Positions 10,819 to 23,850 of a stretch of 64,000 bases of DNA are shown piece by piece. Position 1 is the first letter of the stretch. Each line of letters starts with the position of its first letter. The notes below the pieces were generated by a model. It made no database searches. It saw only the letters and a program-made list of their open reading frames with translations, and was not told where the DNA came from. The position numbers were made by a program, and so were the translations under genes. This DNA is from Ditylenchus dipsaci (Eukaryota; Nematoda; Chromadorea; Rhabditida; Anguinidae): positions 372,001 to 436,000 of the forward strand of contig SADC01001005.1 in NCBI GenBank assembly GCA_004194705.1, read 5' to 3'.

Positions 10819-11754
10819 ACGGTACTTTTTTCTGCCCCAAATTACTTCTTTCTGCCCCCAAATTACTTTTTTCTGCCCCCAAATTTGAAATCCCCCAAAT
10901 TACTTTTTTCTGCCCCAAATTACTTTTTCTGCCCCAAATTACTTCTTTCTGCCCCCAAATTACTTTTTTCTGCCCCCAAATTTGAAATCCCCAAATTACT
11001 TTTTTCTGCCCCCAAATTACTTTTTTCTGCCCCCAAATTTTCAAAAAATGCCCCCAAATTTTTCTCTCTCATCGTTTTTAGTCAAAATTTCGCGGGAATT
11101 AAAAATTTTCAGTCAAAAAGTAACTTGGATTGGTCAAAATCCCGCTCCGGAATGGCCAGAAGCCCCTGAAAATTGGTTTTTTGGGGGTTTACTATTCGAT
11201 TCGATTGGGCGGATCAGAATTCCAGTCCGATCGGCTGAATCGCTCAGAATTTCACCCTGAACCATTCTCAACTATCTTGAACCGCCCTAAGCACTGATTC
11301 AGGGTAGTTAGATACTGGTCTGGAGCAGTTTGGGATGGTTTAGGGCGGTTTAAGATAGTTAAGAATGGTTCAGGGTGAAATTCTGAGCGATTCAGCCGAT
11401 CGGACTGGAATTCTGATCCGCCCAATCGAATTTTCGCAAAAAGTTTACTCCCCTTTAGTAAACCCCCAAAAAGCCAATTTTCAGGGGCTTCTGGCCATTC
11501 CGGAGCGGGATTCTGACCAATCTAAGTTACTTTTTGACTGAAAATTTTTAATTCCCGCGAAATTTTGACTAAAAACGATGAGAGAGAAAAATTTGGGGCA
11601 TTTTTTGAAAATTTGGGGGCAGAAAAAAGTAATTTGGGGCAGAAAAAAGTAATTTGGGGGCAGAAAGAAGTAATTTGGGGGATTTCAAATTTGGGGGCAG
11701 AAAAAAGTAATTTGGGGCAGAAAGAAGTAATTTGGGGCAGAAAAAAGTACCGTC
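10819..11754. mobile_element. Foldback element with TTTGGGGGCAGAAAAAAGTAA arms
   Basis: Ends ggacggtacttttttctgcc and, inverted, gcagaaaaaagtaccgtc(c), with direct repeat ctacttttt on both sides (10810-10818 and 11755-11763; an 8-bp duplication is also possible because one base is ambiguous). Arms 10819-11060 and 11530-11754 are arrays of a roughly 20-bp unit. The centre (11090-11520) is a second palindrome containing cgattgggcggatcagaatt, a module also found at 17490, 17610, 21660 and 21780. Confidence 0.8.
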
Positions 11755-11763
11755 CTACTTTTT

Positions 11764-12144
11764 CCCTTTTACCCCAATTTTTGCAAATTAATGTCCTATA
11801 TCTCACCGGAACACTCAAGTACAACATCTGTGCTTTTTTTAGTACAAACACGTATAATCGAAGTTGCTTCTAAAAAAATTCCTTGCCCTCCAAATTAGAG
11901 AGTTTGAATTTTGGCCTGGATTGAAGGTGTATTTTGTGTTCAAACCCGATTTCTATCATGTTTTGTGAATTTATATCCGATATCTCACCGAAACACTAAA
12001 GAACAACATCTTAGCTTGCTTTCAAGCACTAACACGTATAATCGAAGTTGCTTCTAAAAAAGGGTTTTTTGCTCTCTGAATTAGAGGAGTCGGATTTTGT
12101 GTTCAAACCGAGTGCCTATCATGTTTTGCAAACCTACGTAGGAT
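11764..12144. other. Direct repeats, no gene seen
   Basis: Two diverged direct copies (about 11790-11900 and 11960-12085) share cgtataatcgaagttgcttc. No coding sequence recognised. Confidence 0.45.
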
Positions 12145-12490
12145 GGCCTAGGTGGTGGTACCTAGGAATTGGTATTTATGTGGTGTTACCCAGGTGGTGG
12201 TGCCTGGGTGGTGGGGTCCAGATATCCAGGTGGTGTCAGCCAGGCGTTGGCGTTCAGGCGGTGATACCCGTGGTGGTATTCAGGTAGTAGTATACAGGTA
12301 GTGGTACTCAGGTGGTGTCCCCAGATGGTGATGTGTGGGTGGTGGTGCCCAGGTATCCAGGTAATGTCACCCAGGTGGTGGTTTCCAGATATCCAGGTGG
12401 TGTAACCGAGGCGGTGGTGTCGAGGCGGTCGTAGTTATGTGGTGGTACTCAGGTGAGAGCTCCCAGGCGGTGGTATCCAGGTGCTGGTGC
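12145..12490. repeat. Degenerate tandem array of CAGGTGGTGGTACC-type units
   Basis: About 25 imperfect copies of a 12-15 bp unit (caggtggtggtgcc, caggcggtgatacc and similar). One strand is purine-rich with GGTGG every unit. No inverted partner array was found nearby, unlike most arrays in this window. Confidence 0.75.
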
Positions 12491-12661
12491 TGGCGGCGGA
12501 AAGTTTTTAGAAAATTGTTGAGAATAAATTTCCTCAAATTTTAAGGCACCCATGGCGCCGTTTTTGCTAGTATTTCATATCTTTATCAAATGGTTTTTTA
12601 TACGGACTCAAATGAAAATAAATTTGAGCCAAAACATCCAAAAAAAGTATTGAACATGTCG

Positions 12662-14328
12662 TTAGACGAGGAAAATCCATGGATTTTGTGAAATCACATA
12701 TTCTTCTTCCTCATCAATTCCCGAGTCATAGTAGCCAAATTGAAAGAAGTTTTCTTTTGGCTCATTGTCTACAGGCCGGCTGACTCCATGTTCGGCCACC
12801 AATTTTCGAATGATCGCGTCCAGTGTCTGTCTTGTCACACCTTCACATTTGCCGACATCCAACTGGTTCAATTGTTGGCAGGTGTCCAGCACATACAGAG
12901 TAGAGTCATCGGTGATCAGAGAGCACCCAAATACGTTCAAATACTATAAAGCATGAACAGTTAGTAGAATAAAAAACCAGCAAATAATACCTTCAGTCCT
13001 GGGTTGCTTTCAGCAATTGCCATCAAAACTGAATCACTCAAATGTTTGACCCAGTCCAAATTTAGTTGCTGTAGCTGCTGGAGATTGGCCAAGTGCAGCA
13101 ATCCATCTTCGCTGTAGTCTCCATTGCCAATATCACATTCAGCAGAGAAAGATCATTCAACTGACTGATCTGGCCAAGGGATTGAAGTAGGTTGTCAGAG
13201 AGGGAATTTTCAGGACATATCTTCAAATAGTTGAGCTCCTTTATATGGTCAAAACAGGGTGATTGCATAGACATATATCCATGAATGATCACTCTTTTGA
13301 GGCTTAAAGAAACCTTTTTAGCGTTTTTTTACTTTTCGACAGTATAAGGTGTCCCAGACATTTCGGACATCTTTATGAATTAAATAAGACTTACTTTTTG
13401 AGCTTGTAAAGCATTAAATTCAAATCGCAGTCTTGCATGTCTCCACTTAGCTTCAAATACCCGAGTTGTGTGCATCCATCACCAATTTGAGCCAGCTGAA
13501 CATTGTTTATTTTCGAAAACTCCATATTCAGGTGTTTCAGTGTTTTTGGAATATTTTCGAAAGACACATCTGTTAGGTCGCACTCCAAGACCAGTTGTTC
13601 AAGCACACTGCAGGTCTTGAAAAAGTCATCCAATGCTGTGGTCTACAAAACGAATACGACTAGGACTTGTTCAATTATATTGCTTTTCGAAATTATCCAT
13701 AAAATTGCTGCAAAAGAAACTGAAAAGCCAATTGACAACTTACAATTGAATAGCATCCATCGATATTGATACTTTTCAGTTTGCTGAATCGTTCAGCTAT
13801 TTGCCCAAGCTGAGCATGATCAAGCTTGCAACCAATAATCTCTAAATGCTGCAACTGCTTGACTGGAATTCGGCTCAGAAGCATGTCCCACCAAAAGCTG
13901 TAGTCTAATCCTCTCAATTTCACATCCCTCAAGTAAGGAGCGCATCTGTTGGCTATGGCAGTAAGCTAAAAATTTACAAGTATTGGACGAAAATGAATGT
14001 TTCAAATACAACATTACCTTTTTCTTAGCCTTCTCAATCTTTTTATTCTTTCTAATTTTCATTGTTTCTATGTAAGCATCCACATCAAATTCGAAGAAGG
14101 TCGTATTCCGCCAACCATGTTTTTGAATAATGTCCCTCCATCTGCGGCATACTTTTTCCGCCGAAATTCTTGTTTTAAAGTCCAGCTGTTCAAAGATGTA
14201 AACCTGCAAATGTAGCATGGGTGAAATTTGCAGAAACCACTCCGCGGTGGACGATTCCGCTGGAGATTTGATTTGGCGTGAAACTTTTGGCCGTTTTCAA
14301 TAAAGATGGATTTCTGTACCTTGGTCAT
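12662..14328 (-). CDS. F-box / leucine-rich repeat protein (FBXL type)
   Basis: Substrate-receptor type subunit expected to join SCF ubiquitin ligases. Exons: 14319-14328 (MTK), 14018-14203, 13744-13975, 13395-13642, 12991-13302 and 12662-12943. Introns are 42-115 bp. The F-box is VYIFEQLDFKTRISAEKVCR then RWRDII, directly at the N-terminus. It is followed by leucine-rich repeats (LQHLEIIGCKLDHAQLGQIA, LKHLNMEFSKINNVQLAQIG, LNQLDVGKCEGVT) and an acidic tail (DSGIDEEEEYVISQNPW). Near 13131-13137 one base is missing: the frame switches from LSLLNV to GNGDYSEDGLLHLANLQQLQ. The AA|C join between exons 4 and 5 keeps the repeat in register. The exact family member is not identified. Confidence 0.85.
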
Positions 14329-14339
14329 GCTGTCGATTT

Positions 14340-15660
14340 TTTGTTATTTTTGGCAAGGAGAGACCAGCGGATGTAAGGTCAAAGACATATGTTTGAGTTT
14401 TTCCTGACTAACTATGGCCCACTCTTGCCGGAGTTTTAAAAATTACTCAAAAACAAACAGGGAGACTAAGGAAAAACCTCGCTCTTTAGAAAAATTCGAA
14501 AATAGCCTTAAAGGATATTGACGCGACTTCGAAACAGTGATGTGCGCAGCTCCGCTCTTAGCTCCAAGCGCTCCTACTCTGAGACATGAGCCAAAGCAGG
14601 AGTCAAAATTTTCGGCAGCACATCACTGCTCCGAACTAAAGACCTTCAAAGTCGAGGAGCGGTCTATTAATACTCTAAACACGGCTGATTTAGAGATTCC
14701 CGTGAAATCTTTTTTGACAGTCGCAGGCCTGACTGTAAGACCAGATCATTTCAGTGCATAATATTACGGAGAATCCAAATATGCAAACCGTTTTTCGAAA
14801 AACGCGGTTTGGCTTGAGAATTCGACCAATTTCTGAATGGTGTCGAATGTGACTTGGATATGTTCAGAAAATCAGGTGATGCTTGAATTTTTATATACAC
14901 AATTTTTTCGTAGAGTTTGGAAAATCAGTTTTGTGCATAGACCTTGCAAAAAATGGCGATATTGCGAAAATTGCGTCCGTGTGCGAAAATCGCAAAAGAT
15001 CCATAATATCATGGATTTGCCAAATTTCAAATTCCCGCCTAAAAAATAGTTTTCAGTGGACATTTGCCAATTTTAAGGCCAGATTCATGCTTAAAATGGT
15101 CAAAATTGAAATTTGGGTTCGCTTATCGGATAAAAAGTTTCTCGCAACAAATTTCCGCCTACCACAAAGAGGCAAAAGATATTTGAACGAATTGTTTGTC
15201 CAGGGAGGCCTCTGCATTTCTCTTGTGATTTGTATGCTGTTTTTTGCGCCTTAGCAACTGTATCTTGTTACTTTTGCTTAGGCGCTGGGTCTGTTGGGCA
15301 CTTGAATAATTGTATTTTGTTACCTTTATTTCTGTGCATTTTAGTGTAAATAAAGGAGTTATTTACTTGTATTGTATCATTGTAACCCGAAAATTCCTTG
15401 GGAATTTCGTTTAGGCGGCTTATCGAATCCACCCGGCTTCGGTAATCCGAGAAGGTTCGAAAGGAACCTTCACCCCATATATTGGCAAAGACCGAAGCGA
15501 GCTTAAAGGTACTCGCTTTTGTCTTTGACACGAATTAGATAATTTGAATTACCATGATTGCGACTGGCAAAGCCTGAATACTGACCAATTTTTTTGCATT
15601 TGACATACTGGCTTGGATAGAAGAAAGTCTAAACAAAAAAAGTGAAACAGCAAACAATTA
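14340..15660. other. Non-coding, no gene recognised
   Basis: Possible old repeats only. 15240-15400 has two partial direct copies of ttgttacctttatttctg-like text and an aataaagg. It could be a retroelement end but no coding domain or matching LTR was found. Confidence 0.35.
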
Positions 15661-15666
15661 TTGAGA

Positions 15667-16451
15667 GGCTGTACGAACTTTCGTAACAAGACAATTTCGT
15701 AAGAGCGAAGTTTCCTAAGAGCGAAATTTCGTAAGAAACAGTTTCGTAACAGCGAAAATTCGTAAGAAACTTTTTCGTAACAGTGAATTTTCGTAACGAA
15801 TTTCTTTCGTAAGAGGAAATAATCGAAATTTTTTTCACTCTTATTCAATTTTTCTAATTCAGGATGTCATCTGATCCATTTGTTTTGGCCTTTCTGTCAC
15901 TGTCTGACACTTCGAACAGTTAATTATATGACTATTAACTGTATGAGCACAAAAGTTGGTAAGCATAGGTCATATGACTGAAAATTTCGATAATTAGCTG
16001 ACCCCCGGATTTTTCATCCATTAGGAGATCAGCAGAAATACCCAAAAGCATGGTGAACAACTCCGAGCTAGAATTTATATATTATATACTACACATAGCT
16101 ATTTCCCATTAGTGGCATGTTTGGTGCAGTAGGTAAGTTGATGGAATGAATTTTTTTCACCAGTGGTTCGATTCCACCCTCTGACTGTTTCATTTTTTTT
16201 GACTATTTTTGGTCAAAACATCGCAGAAGCTAAAAAAAATATCAAAGAAGGATCAAAAAGCAAAAAAAGCAACTTAACATATCACTAATGTTACTGAAAA
16301 CCGCGTTACGAAAAAGCTTGTTACGAAAATTCGCTGTTACGAAAAAGTTTCTTACGAAAATTCGCTCTTACGAAAAAAATTTCTTACGAAAATTAGCTTT
16401 TACGAAAATTCGCTCTTACGAAATTGTCTTCTTACGAAAGTTCGTACAGCC
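15667..16451. mobile_element. GGCTGTACGAA foldback with TTCGTAACAGCGAAAA arms
   Basis: Ends ggctgtacgaactttcgtaa and the exact inverse acgaaagttcgtacagcc, flanked by the 8-bp direct repeat tattgaga (15659-15666 and 16452-16459). Arms 15667-15810 and 16297-16451 are arrays of a roughly 16-bp unit (ttcgtaagagcgaaa). The centre (15811-16290) has no transposase but includes a tRNA-like segment near 16112-16190 (ggtgcagtaggtaag, ggttcgattcc). Confidence 0.85.
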
Positions 16452-16984
16452 TATTGAGAACTGTGGAAAACTGAATGTTAAATATTTAGCTGATCGGGCA
16501 GCAGTCTAAATGCTTATCTAAAGATAAGTATTTATATATAATGATTATATTTTAGTTATAGATATAGATGGCACTAGATTTATGGTACCTTTTCACCATG
16601 GTTACTTAACTTATATGAGCTAACTGTGAAATAAATCAGGAACTTACAACTTTAAAAGTTAATACAGTAGTCACAGTACGGTTTTCATTTCGTTTCGTAC
16701 CCTTCGCTTCAATTCTTAAATGAAAATTTTATATAAAAAAAGAAGTTATTCATTGCTTCATGGATGGCTAATGAAATGTTTTTTTTTGCAGAAAAAGTTT
16801 ATTCATTTCATTTATCAGCTACAATTTCATAACTGTTTTTTCAATTTAAAGAATGAGATGTTTTGACATTTTACAGACATTTTCATCATTTTGACTGACT
16901 TTTTTTTTATATTCATTTTTTCGGTATCAAAAGTTTAAATGCTTTGTTGTGGCACAGTTCAAGAGCAGAAATTCGAGTGTTGAG

Positions 16985-18510
16985 CAGTGTTTTCATAATT
17001 CACACTGACAGTGACACTGACATTGACACTGACATGTCAGTTTAGCAAACCTGACATTTTTTAAAAGTGGTCATAAAAATTTAAAAAGTTGTCTTTTCGA
17101 AATTCTGTAAAGTGCGTTACACTACATGTACGCAGAGCAAGTCAAAGTCAAGGTCAAGGCCAAAGTCAAAGTCATGGGGTGTGTACGCACAGAAAGTCAA
17201 AGTCAAAGTTTTTTCGGAATTTTTCGTATCTTATTTTTGATCTTCTTTACTGATCAGTGGTGCATTGTGCTGCTACATACATTCATCGTTGTAGTAAAGG
17301 CGTTTTTATTTGTCACAAATGTCACAGATTTGGTTCTCGACACGAAATCAACAACTTTTAAAAAATTTGTGTGAAATTCAGGGGTGGGCGAAGACCAGAT
17401 GGCTCAGGACCCACTCCGGAATGGCCAAAAGGCCAAAATTATTGGTTTTTTGGGGGTTTACTAAAGGGGCAGTAAACTTTTTGAGAAAAATCGATTGAGC
17501 GGATCAGATTTCGGGTCTGATCGGCTTAATCGCTCAGAATTCCAGGTTTATGGTGGTTTCGAGCGGTTCAGGGTGAATCTGTGAGTGATTTAGCCGATCG
17601 GACCCGAAATCTGATCCGCTCAATCGGTTTTCTCAAAAAATTTCCCCCCCCCCCCTTAGTAAACCGCCAAAAAAGCAATAATTTTAGCCTTTTGGCCATT
17701 CCGGAGTGGGTCTCCAGCCATCTGGTCTTCGCCCACCCCTGAATTTCACACAAAATTTTTTAAAGTTGTTGATTTCGTGTCGAGAACCAAATCTGTCACA
17801 TTTGTGACAAATAAAAACGCCTTTACTACAACGATGAATGTATGTAGCAGCACAATGCACCACTGATCAGTAAAGAAGATCGAAAATAAGATACAAAAAT
17901 TCCGAAAAAACTTTGACTTTGATTTTCTGTTTCAAACTTTTTTGAAACGCCAGTCAAAGTCAAAGTCAAGGGCAAAGTCAAAGTCATGCGTACACAGCCA
18001 AGACTCAAAGTCAAGGTCAAAGGAAAAGTCAAAGTTGACTTGCAGGTTGACTTGCAAGTCAACTTTCTGTGCGTACACACAAAAAACTTTGACTTTGCCC
18101 TTGACTTTGACTTGCTCTGCGTACACGAGGTATTAGACAGCTGACGAAATTCTGGTTGAGAAAGGTGTTATCAGAGTTTTGACCTGTCTTTGAAAAAAAG
18201 TGTGAAAAAGTAAGTGTCAGTTTTATTTTTAATGTCAGTTTAGCAAAAAAAGAGCCTAAACTGACACTGACATTTTTTTGCTAAACTTACATTAAAAATG
18301 AAACTGACACTTACTTTTTCACACTTTTTTCCAAGACAGGTTAAAACCCTGATAACACTTTTCTCAATCAGAAATTCGTCAGCTGTCTAACGCACTTTAC
18401 AGAATTTCGAAAAGACAACTTTTTTGATGTCTACGACCACTTTTAAAAAATGTCAGGGTCGCTAAACTGACATGTTAGTGTCACTGTTAGTGTGAATTAT
18501 GAAAACACTG
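16985..18510. mobile_element. Large hAT-type foldback with GTCAAA-rich arms
   Basis: Ends CAGTGTTTTCATAATTCACAC and its inverse, flanked by exact 8-bp repeat gtgttgag (16977-16984 and 18511-18518). The CAGTG ends and 8-bp duplication fit hAT. Arms contain hexamer arrays (caaagtcaaggtcaaagg) at 17131-17210 and 17950-18115. A second foldback (17370-17760) and a hairpin (18190-18340) are nested. No transposase frame is present, so it is non-autonomous. Confidence 0.85.
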
Positions 18511-18518
18511 GTGTTGAG

Positions 18519-19287
18519 ATATGGCATTGAAATCTGAAAATAGCTTATATTTAAAATTTTGGCCTTAGGATACTAAATTTTGGCCGTAGGATACGAAATT
18601 TTGGCCGTAGATTTCTAAATTTTGAAAATTGTGAAAATTTAGCATTGGACATTAGCTCTAAAGCAGGTTTTCAGCCAAGATTCGTAAAGACATCAATTTT
18701 TAAAAAAATGAATTTTTTGAGCTTCCTTATTTTTATCTTAAACAATCAATACGTATATAGACGTGTTAATATCAATTGAAATCCCTTGTAGTTAGAGACC
18801 GCATGAGGACGGGATCCCGTCGGGATCCCGGTCCTGCCTGAGCAAATTTCGAGCCTAAATCCATCCCGAAATTCCGCCTGATCATTTTCCAAAATCCCGT
18901 CCCGAAATTTTTCTAATCCCGAATGCCAAATTTGTCAGCAAAATTTTTTAATCTGCCCTTTTTGCAAAATTGATTTAAATTTGTGTCAATTACGGACTTT
19001 TTTAGATCTATTAAAGTGTTAGCTGTATTTATAGGTATCCGTTTTTCGACACTACCACAGTAACCTATTTTTTATGGCTAAAATAAAATTGTGTCGAAGC
19101 GTTTTTATAGAATGCTCTACGTTAATTCCAATTTTTCCTTAAAAAATGTTTTTAAAAACATAAGAGATGATACCCTTTTAGACACAGTCGACTCTCGATA
19201 AACCGGCACTCCAAAAGTTCGTTCCCGCCTAGGGTCCGACACTTTTTTTAAAATTTTGAAGTCTTTTGCCAAACCTGGTCCGTCAGC
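18519..19287. other. Repeat remnants
   Basis: 18590-18620 has repeats of ggccgtaggatacgaaatttt. 18800-18930 carries cgggatcccgtcgggatccc and related text like the 36158-36446 element. 19190 begins a one-ended TA-MITE (cagtcgactctcgataaacc, then ttcgttcccgcctagggtcc). Confidence 0.45.
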
Positions 19288-19568
19288 CTAGTAAAAAACT
19301 GTGTAGCTGTAACTTACAGCCTGTGAGTAATTGAACTTTTTGAGGTTGAAAAATTCCAATTTCTATGAACATGAACTCTCAAGGGTGTGTTAGCAAAATT
19401 TTTCCAAAAAACTTTTGATGTTGAGATTATGATCTGATTTGATATTTGTCGAGTAAATTTTTCACGGGCTGAATTGTTTATTGTAAAAAACTGTGTAGCT
19501 GTAACTTACAGCCTGTAAGTAATTGAACTTTTTGAGGTTGAAAAATTCCAATTTTTATGAGCATGAAA
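19288..19568 (+). repeat. Direct repeat, two copies about 186 bp apart
   Basis: gtaaaaaactgtgtagctgt followed by aacttacagcctgtgagtaa occurs at 19288 and again, almost unchanged, at 19474. The copies are matched over about 85 bp through aaaaattccaatttctatga. Confidence 0.75.
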
Positions 19569-21965
19569 CTCCCAAACTCCTCAACTAGTGGGCAACTCAA
19601 AATTCTGAAAAAGATGCAGAACATAAAAAACGCTATCCTGTGTTCTTCACCTCTATTTACTGTTCTCTTATTATGTTAAGAACACTTATGGGGTTGAGCT
19701 TGCCAGTAAAAAAAGGGTTGCAGTATGGAATTCTCCCACGCAGAGTGCTCAGATGGAGGAGATAACCTCATATGTGTGTTTCTCGACCCCGATTTTGGAT
19801 TCTGAGGAAAAAAATTCGAACCACATGGTGTTTTTAGTGGTTTTTTAGTCAAAATTTGAAAAATTTAAATTGGCGCCTTTTGAATTTTAAAGTGATTAAG
19901 GGCTGTATTGGGAGAGGAAGGGAATAGAAGGGGCCACTTTTATGGCACAACGTTAGAAAAGTAGTTAGTGGCCCCTTTTATTTCCCCTCCCTATACAGCC
20001 CATGTTCCCTTAAAATTCAAAATTCACAACATATCCGCGTTTACGTACGCATTTGCGTACGCAAGTGCGGATCCAGATCCGGATGGGCTTTTACAATATA
20101 TCCGCATGCGGAAGCGGAAGCGGACGTGTCATGAAAATGCCCCTAGAAGTAAGGTCGAACTCGGGACTTTAATGGAATTACCGTATATTCTCTATTAAAC
20201 CCCCATTAAGGATAATTTTTCAACCTTTCGAAATTCCGGAAATTGTCAATCAAAAATGGTCTTAACTCTAAAAATGGTCAAAAATCGATGGATGTGGGTT
20301 TATTAAAGAGTGGGGATTATTAGAGAATATAAGGTATATATAAATTTTACAGTCGACGCTTGATTTAATTACGGCGTAGAGATATTTTTTCGATTTTACG
20401 CTGAAACACTTTTCAACTTTATCTTCCAGTCTTCAGCTTAACAAGCTAAATTTGAAGCACTGTTCTGTACAGTTTTTCCTGCTCTGTCGAATGCTGCATA
20501 CTGTTTGTCATAGAAATGGCCTGAACGCTCGTAATTTTTCATAATTAAGGATCAATAACGTTTTGGAAAATTGACACACTTGCTTCTTTTTAGCCAAAAT
20601 CATACATTTGAATATCGTGAGCGCCACAACTATATGTCGTTTACCAGTTGGGAATCTATGCTTTCAGTGAAGTGTTTATAGGCTTATAATAGCCACAGAA
20701 ATTTGAATTAATTATTGCAGCAAAGGTAAATGATAGCTCCGAAAAAATAACTTTCATAAATTTAGTTTTTAATGGTCATATACCACGTTTTTAATTTGGA
20801 AAAAATTTAGAAAGAATCAGCGAGAAATTCTGACCCTATTGCAGCAATTACTACCCGTGCTCAGGCGAGTCTTGAAGTCCAATTCGTTTCCTAGTTTCAT
20901 TCTCAGTGACATTTTCGTAGCACCAACTCGTAGCACAACAGCACAACAAAATGTTTACATGTTCCATCCCTAAAGACACTACAGAGTGGCCAAAATCTGG
21001 CTAACCGGCAAATCTGGGTAAGTGTTAAATCTAGGGTTACCAAATTCCACGTGGAATTCTAAATCATGGAATTCCACGGAGAATTTCACCTAATCACACG
21101 AAAATCGTAGAAATAGAAAGTGTGTACAGATTTTGACAATTATCTATCATTATAGTTTTTTTCGACCTTAATAACTCAAATACTGTACAATTTGTATTAA
21201 AGGGGCATGATCGTGCCCGATGGGGAGACAAGGCGCAAACCAACAGTTCTTTTCTTGCTCGACAAATTTTTACATTCGTTCTCGTCTAGATTTTTAAGTT
21301 TTCTGTCTAGTTTTAAAAGCAGTATAAGGTCATCTATATCAGATTTGACGCAAAACGAGTGAAAAATGGGACGATTCGAAAAAATTCGAAAAAAACTGCT
21401 GGTTCGCGTTTTAACGCACGGGCATGCCCCTTTAATTACGCGTGCTCGTTATTTTTTAACTACCTCTTTGGTCGGAGTGAATTTTTTGATGAATATGCAA
21501 AAAAACTGCTGAAAAGGATAAAAATTGAAAAAAGGCGCGAATTGAAAAGTTTGGTACTATTCCATTGTAATCCGCCCCCCCCCCACCACCCCCAAGCTAT
21601 TCCAGTGTACCCCAGTGTTTTTTGGGAGTTTACTAAGGGGGTGAACTTTTTGCGAAAAATCGATTGAGCGGATCAGATTTCCAGTCAGATACGCTTAATC
21701 GCTCAGAAATCCATGTTTCGGTGGTTTTGAGTAGTTCAGGGTGGATTTCTGAGCGATTAAGCGTATCTGACTGGAAATCTGATCCGCTCAATCGATTTTC
21801 GTAAAAAGTTTACCCCCCCCCCGTAGTAAACCCCCAAAAACCAACTTTTAGGGGCTTCTGGCCGTTCCGGGGTGGGATTCTGACCAATCCAAGTCATTTT
21901 CAGGCTAAAAAAGTTTGAATTCTTGCAAAATTATGCAAAATTTGGTTGGTCTTGGACAGAAAAAG
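19569..21965. other. Repeat-rich, no gene seen
   Basis: Includes a hairpin at 19888-20003 (gggctgtattgggagaggaa / cctccctatacagccc), a TACCGTATATTCTCTATT MITE at about 20180-20340 and a foldback at 21585-21860 (attgagcggatcagattt module). No coding region was recognised. Confidence 0.45.
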
Positions 21966-22105
21966 GCATAAATAATATTTTTCGTGGCACATTTCAGGTT
22001 TTTCGTGGCACATATCACTTTTTTCGTGGCATTTTTCAGTTTTTTCGTGGCATCCCGTTTTTCGTGGCAGAAATAATGTTTTTCGTGGCATATTTCAGGT
22101 TTTTA
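21966..22105 (+). repeat. Tandem array of TTTTTCGTGGCACATTTCAGG
   Basis: Five to six copies of a 20-26 bp unit built on tttttcgtggca. No inverted partner was seen in the window. Confidence 0.7.
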
Positions 22106-22116
22106 GCAAACCAAAT

Positions 22117-22760
22117 CAGTTATAGCAGAAGCGACTTTCCTATACGCCTTGCCCAGGTCACAGGTTCAAATCCTCCTGGGTGAATGCCGTATTTTTACCT
22201 GATTCTTCATATTTTATTTTTAAATTTGGTACGAAAATGATGCTCATTCTCATGGGTATCCAACAAAAGCGTTATCTCAGGTTTAACAACTATAAAACTT
22301 GAGTTACAGGCTATAGCCTACTTAAATTAACTACTTCATTTTCGGGTTTTTCCTTGATATATTTTTTTGTGTTTTTTCTATAAGTACAGAGTGACGGAAT
22401 AAAATTGTGGCACTTTTTAAAAATTAATGTACATATCCCCTTGTCTGGTTGGTTCCTTATTTTAAGGTGGCAAGCCGCATGAAACCTCCATAATAATAGC
22501 CGGCTGTGATGAAGAGCACGAGCAAGAGCTCCTAGATAGGTTAAATACTGTCATCGATTCTCCTGGAAAAATCGATTGGGCAAGGAGCTACCTACGTAAA
22601 TTTTTCTAAGTGTCCGAATTTCGTTTCCGAGAGTATGAGCATCATTTTTTTACAAAACTTGAAATTAAAATACGAGGAATGAGGTGAAAATACGGCATTC
22701 ACCAGGAGGATTTGAACCTGTGACCTGGGCAATCAGTATACGAAAGCCGCTTTCCCTTTT
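22117..22760. repeat. Foldback with tRNA B-box-like arms
   Basis: Left arm caggtcacaggttcaaatcc then tcctgggtgaatgccgtatt; right arm is its inverse at 22685-22735. The arm contains a B-box-like ggttcaaatcc, suggesting tRNA/SINE ancestry. Confidence 0.55.
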
Positions 22761-22989
22761 GGAGTGACTTTGCCGGCCGCATGTAGCCAAGTTGTTTCTT
22801 TTAAACGGGTCGCTCATACATTTTCTGACTTCAGGTAGAAAAGGCGAAAAATTAAATACAAAGAATGGAAGACGCCTAATATGTAGAGAACAACAAAATG
22901 CAGCAAAATTTTGCTGAAATTTTGCTGTTTTTTATCAAAACAAAATGCCAAATATTTTTGCTGCATTTCAGCAAATTTGCTGTTTTTGC

Positions 22990-23850
22990 GAACCATGATT
23001 AAAACAAGAGATGGGCGTTTGCCTTTGCCCAATACAATTACCGATATTTTTTTGGCCCTCTCCAGACCCAATACCAATATTTCAAAGGTGTTAGCCCCAA
23101 TATATTGCCCAATACCAATATTTTTTCAAAAGTCTATTTGTTCACCAAAACATGAAAAAAGCTCCTCATTCAGTCTAATCTCGATTTAGTAACAAACTGG
23201 AACTGATTTTTCGGCCTAAATAAACGATAATTGCTCCGCTTCGGTTTTTATTAGGGTCACAAATTTAAAATGTGCTCGGAAATCGAATAATTGAGCGATT
23301 TTCAAACTCAAATTTGTACGAATTAAATTTCGGACGATCTGAATTTCGGACTAATTAACGCTAGGCGAACTGATTTTTGGACGAAAAATTAATGTCATTG
23401 CATCAGCTGCCGAATGTGGGAGAAATGATTTGAAATAAATCTTGTCATGGTGTTGCAGAATTGGGGAAAAGAAACTCGATTTTTTCAAAAAAATCACTTC
23501 TAAGTCAGAAAATCTAACATTAGCTTTTTTTTAATCACCTAAAATTTTGGGCATAGGAAAGTCTTTTTCGTTAAGTTTTTTCTTTAAAATAAGACAATTT
23601 CAGTAAATCAATAAAAAATAATAAATAAACTTTGTTTAATGTCATCCATTAGGCCAAAAAATGAAGAAATGTGAGTAAAAATTTGAAATTTCTATTCGAA
23701 AAATTTCATTATTTAGCACCCAATATCTTTGTCAAACCAATACCAATATTTTCAAAAGACACCAACCAATATCCCAATACCAATATTAACGCTTTTATTT
23801 GACCCAATACCCCAATATCCCAATACCAATATATTGTTTGTTCCCATCTC
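22990..23850. repeat. Region of CCCAATACCAATATT repeats
   Basis: Clusters of cccaataccaatatttt at 23025-23130 and 23710-23840 flank an AT-rich centre with no coding signal. The two clusters are in the same orientation. Confidence 0.5.

Noticed and set aside
10765..11851. Frames repeating PPNYFFLPPNYFF and KVIWGQKK
   Set aside because: Translation of the foldback arms of 10819-11754; mirror-image frames on both arms.
12048..12287. Frame ending in VGVQAVIPVVVFR over the GGTGGT array
   Set aside because: Covers only the tandem array; no conserved domain or splice sites.
15240..15540. Possible LTR or retroelement end
   Set aside because: No matching second LTR, primer-binding site or pol/gag motif found in the window.
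15549..16509. Frames with repeated SYEIVLLRKF
   Set aside because: Translation of the TTCGTAACAGCGAAAA arms of 15667-16451.
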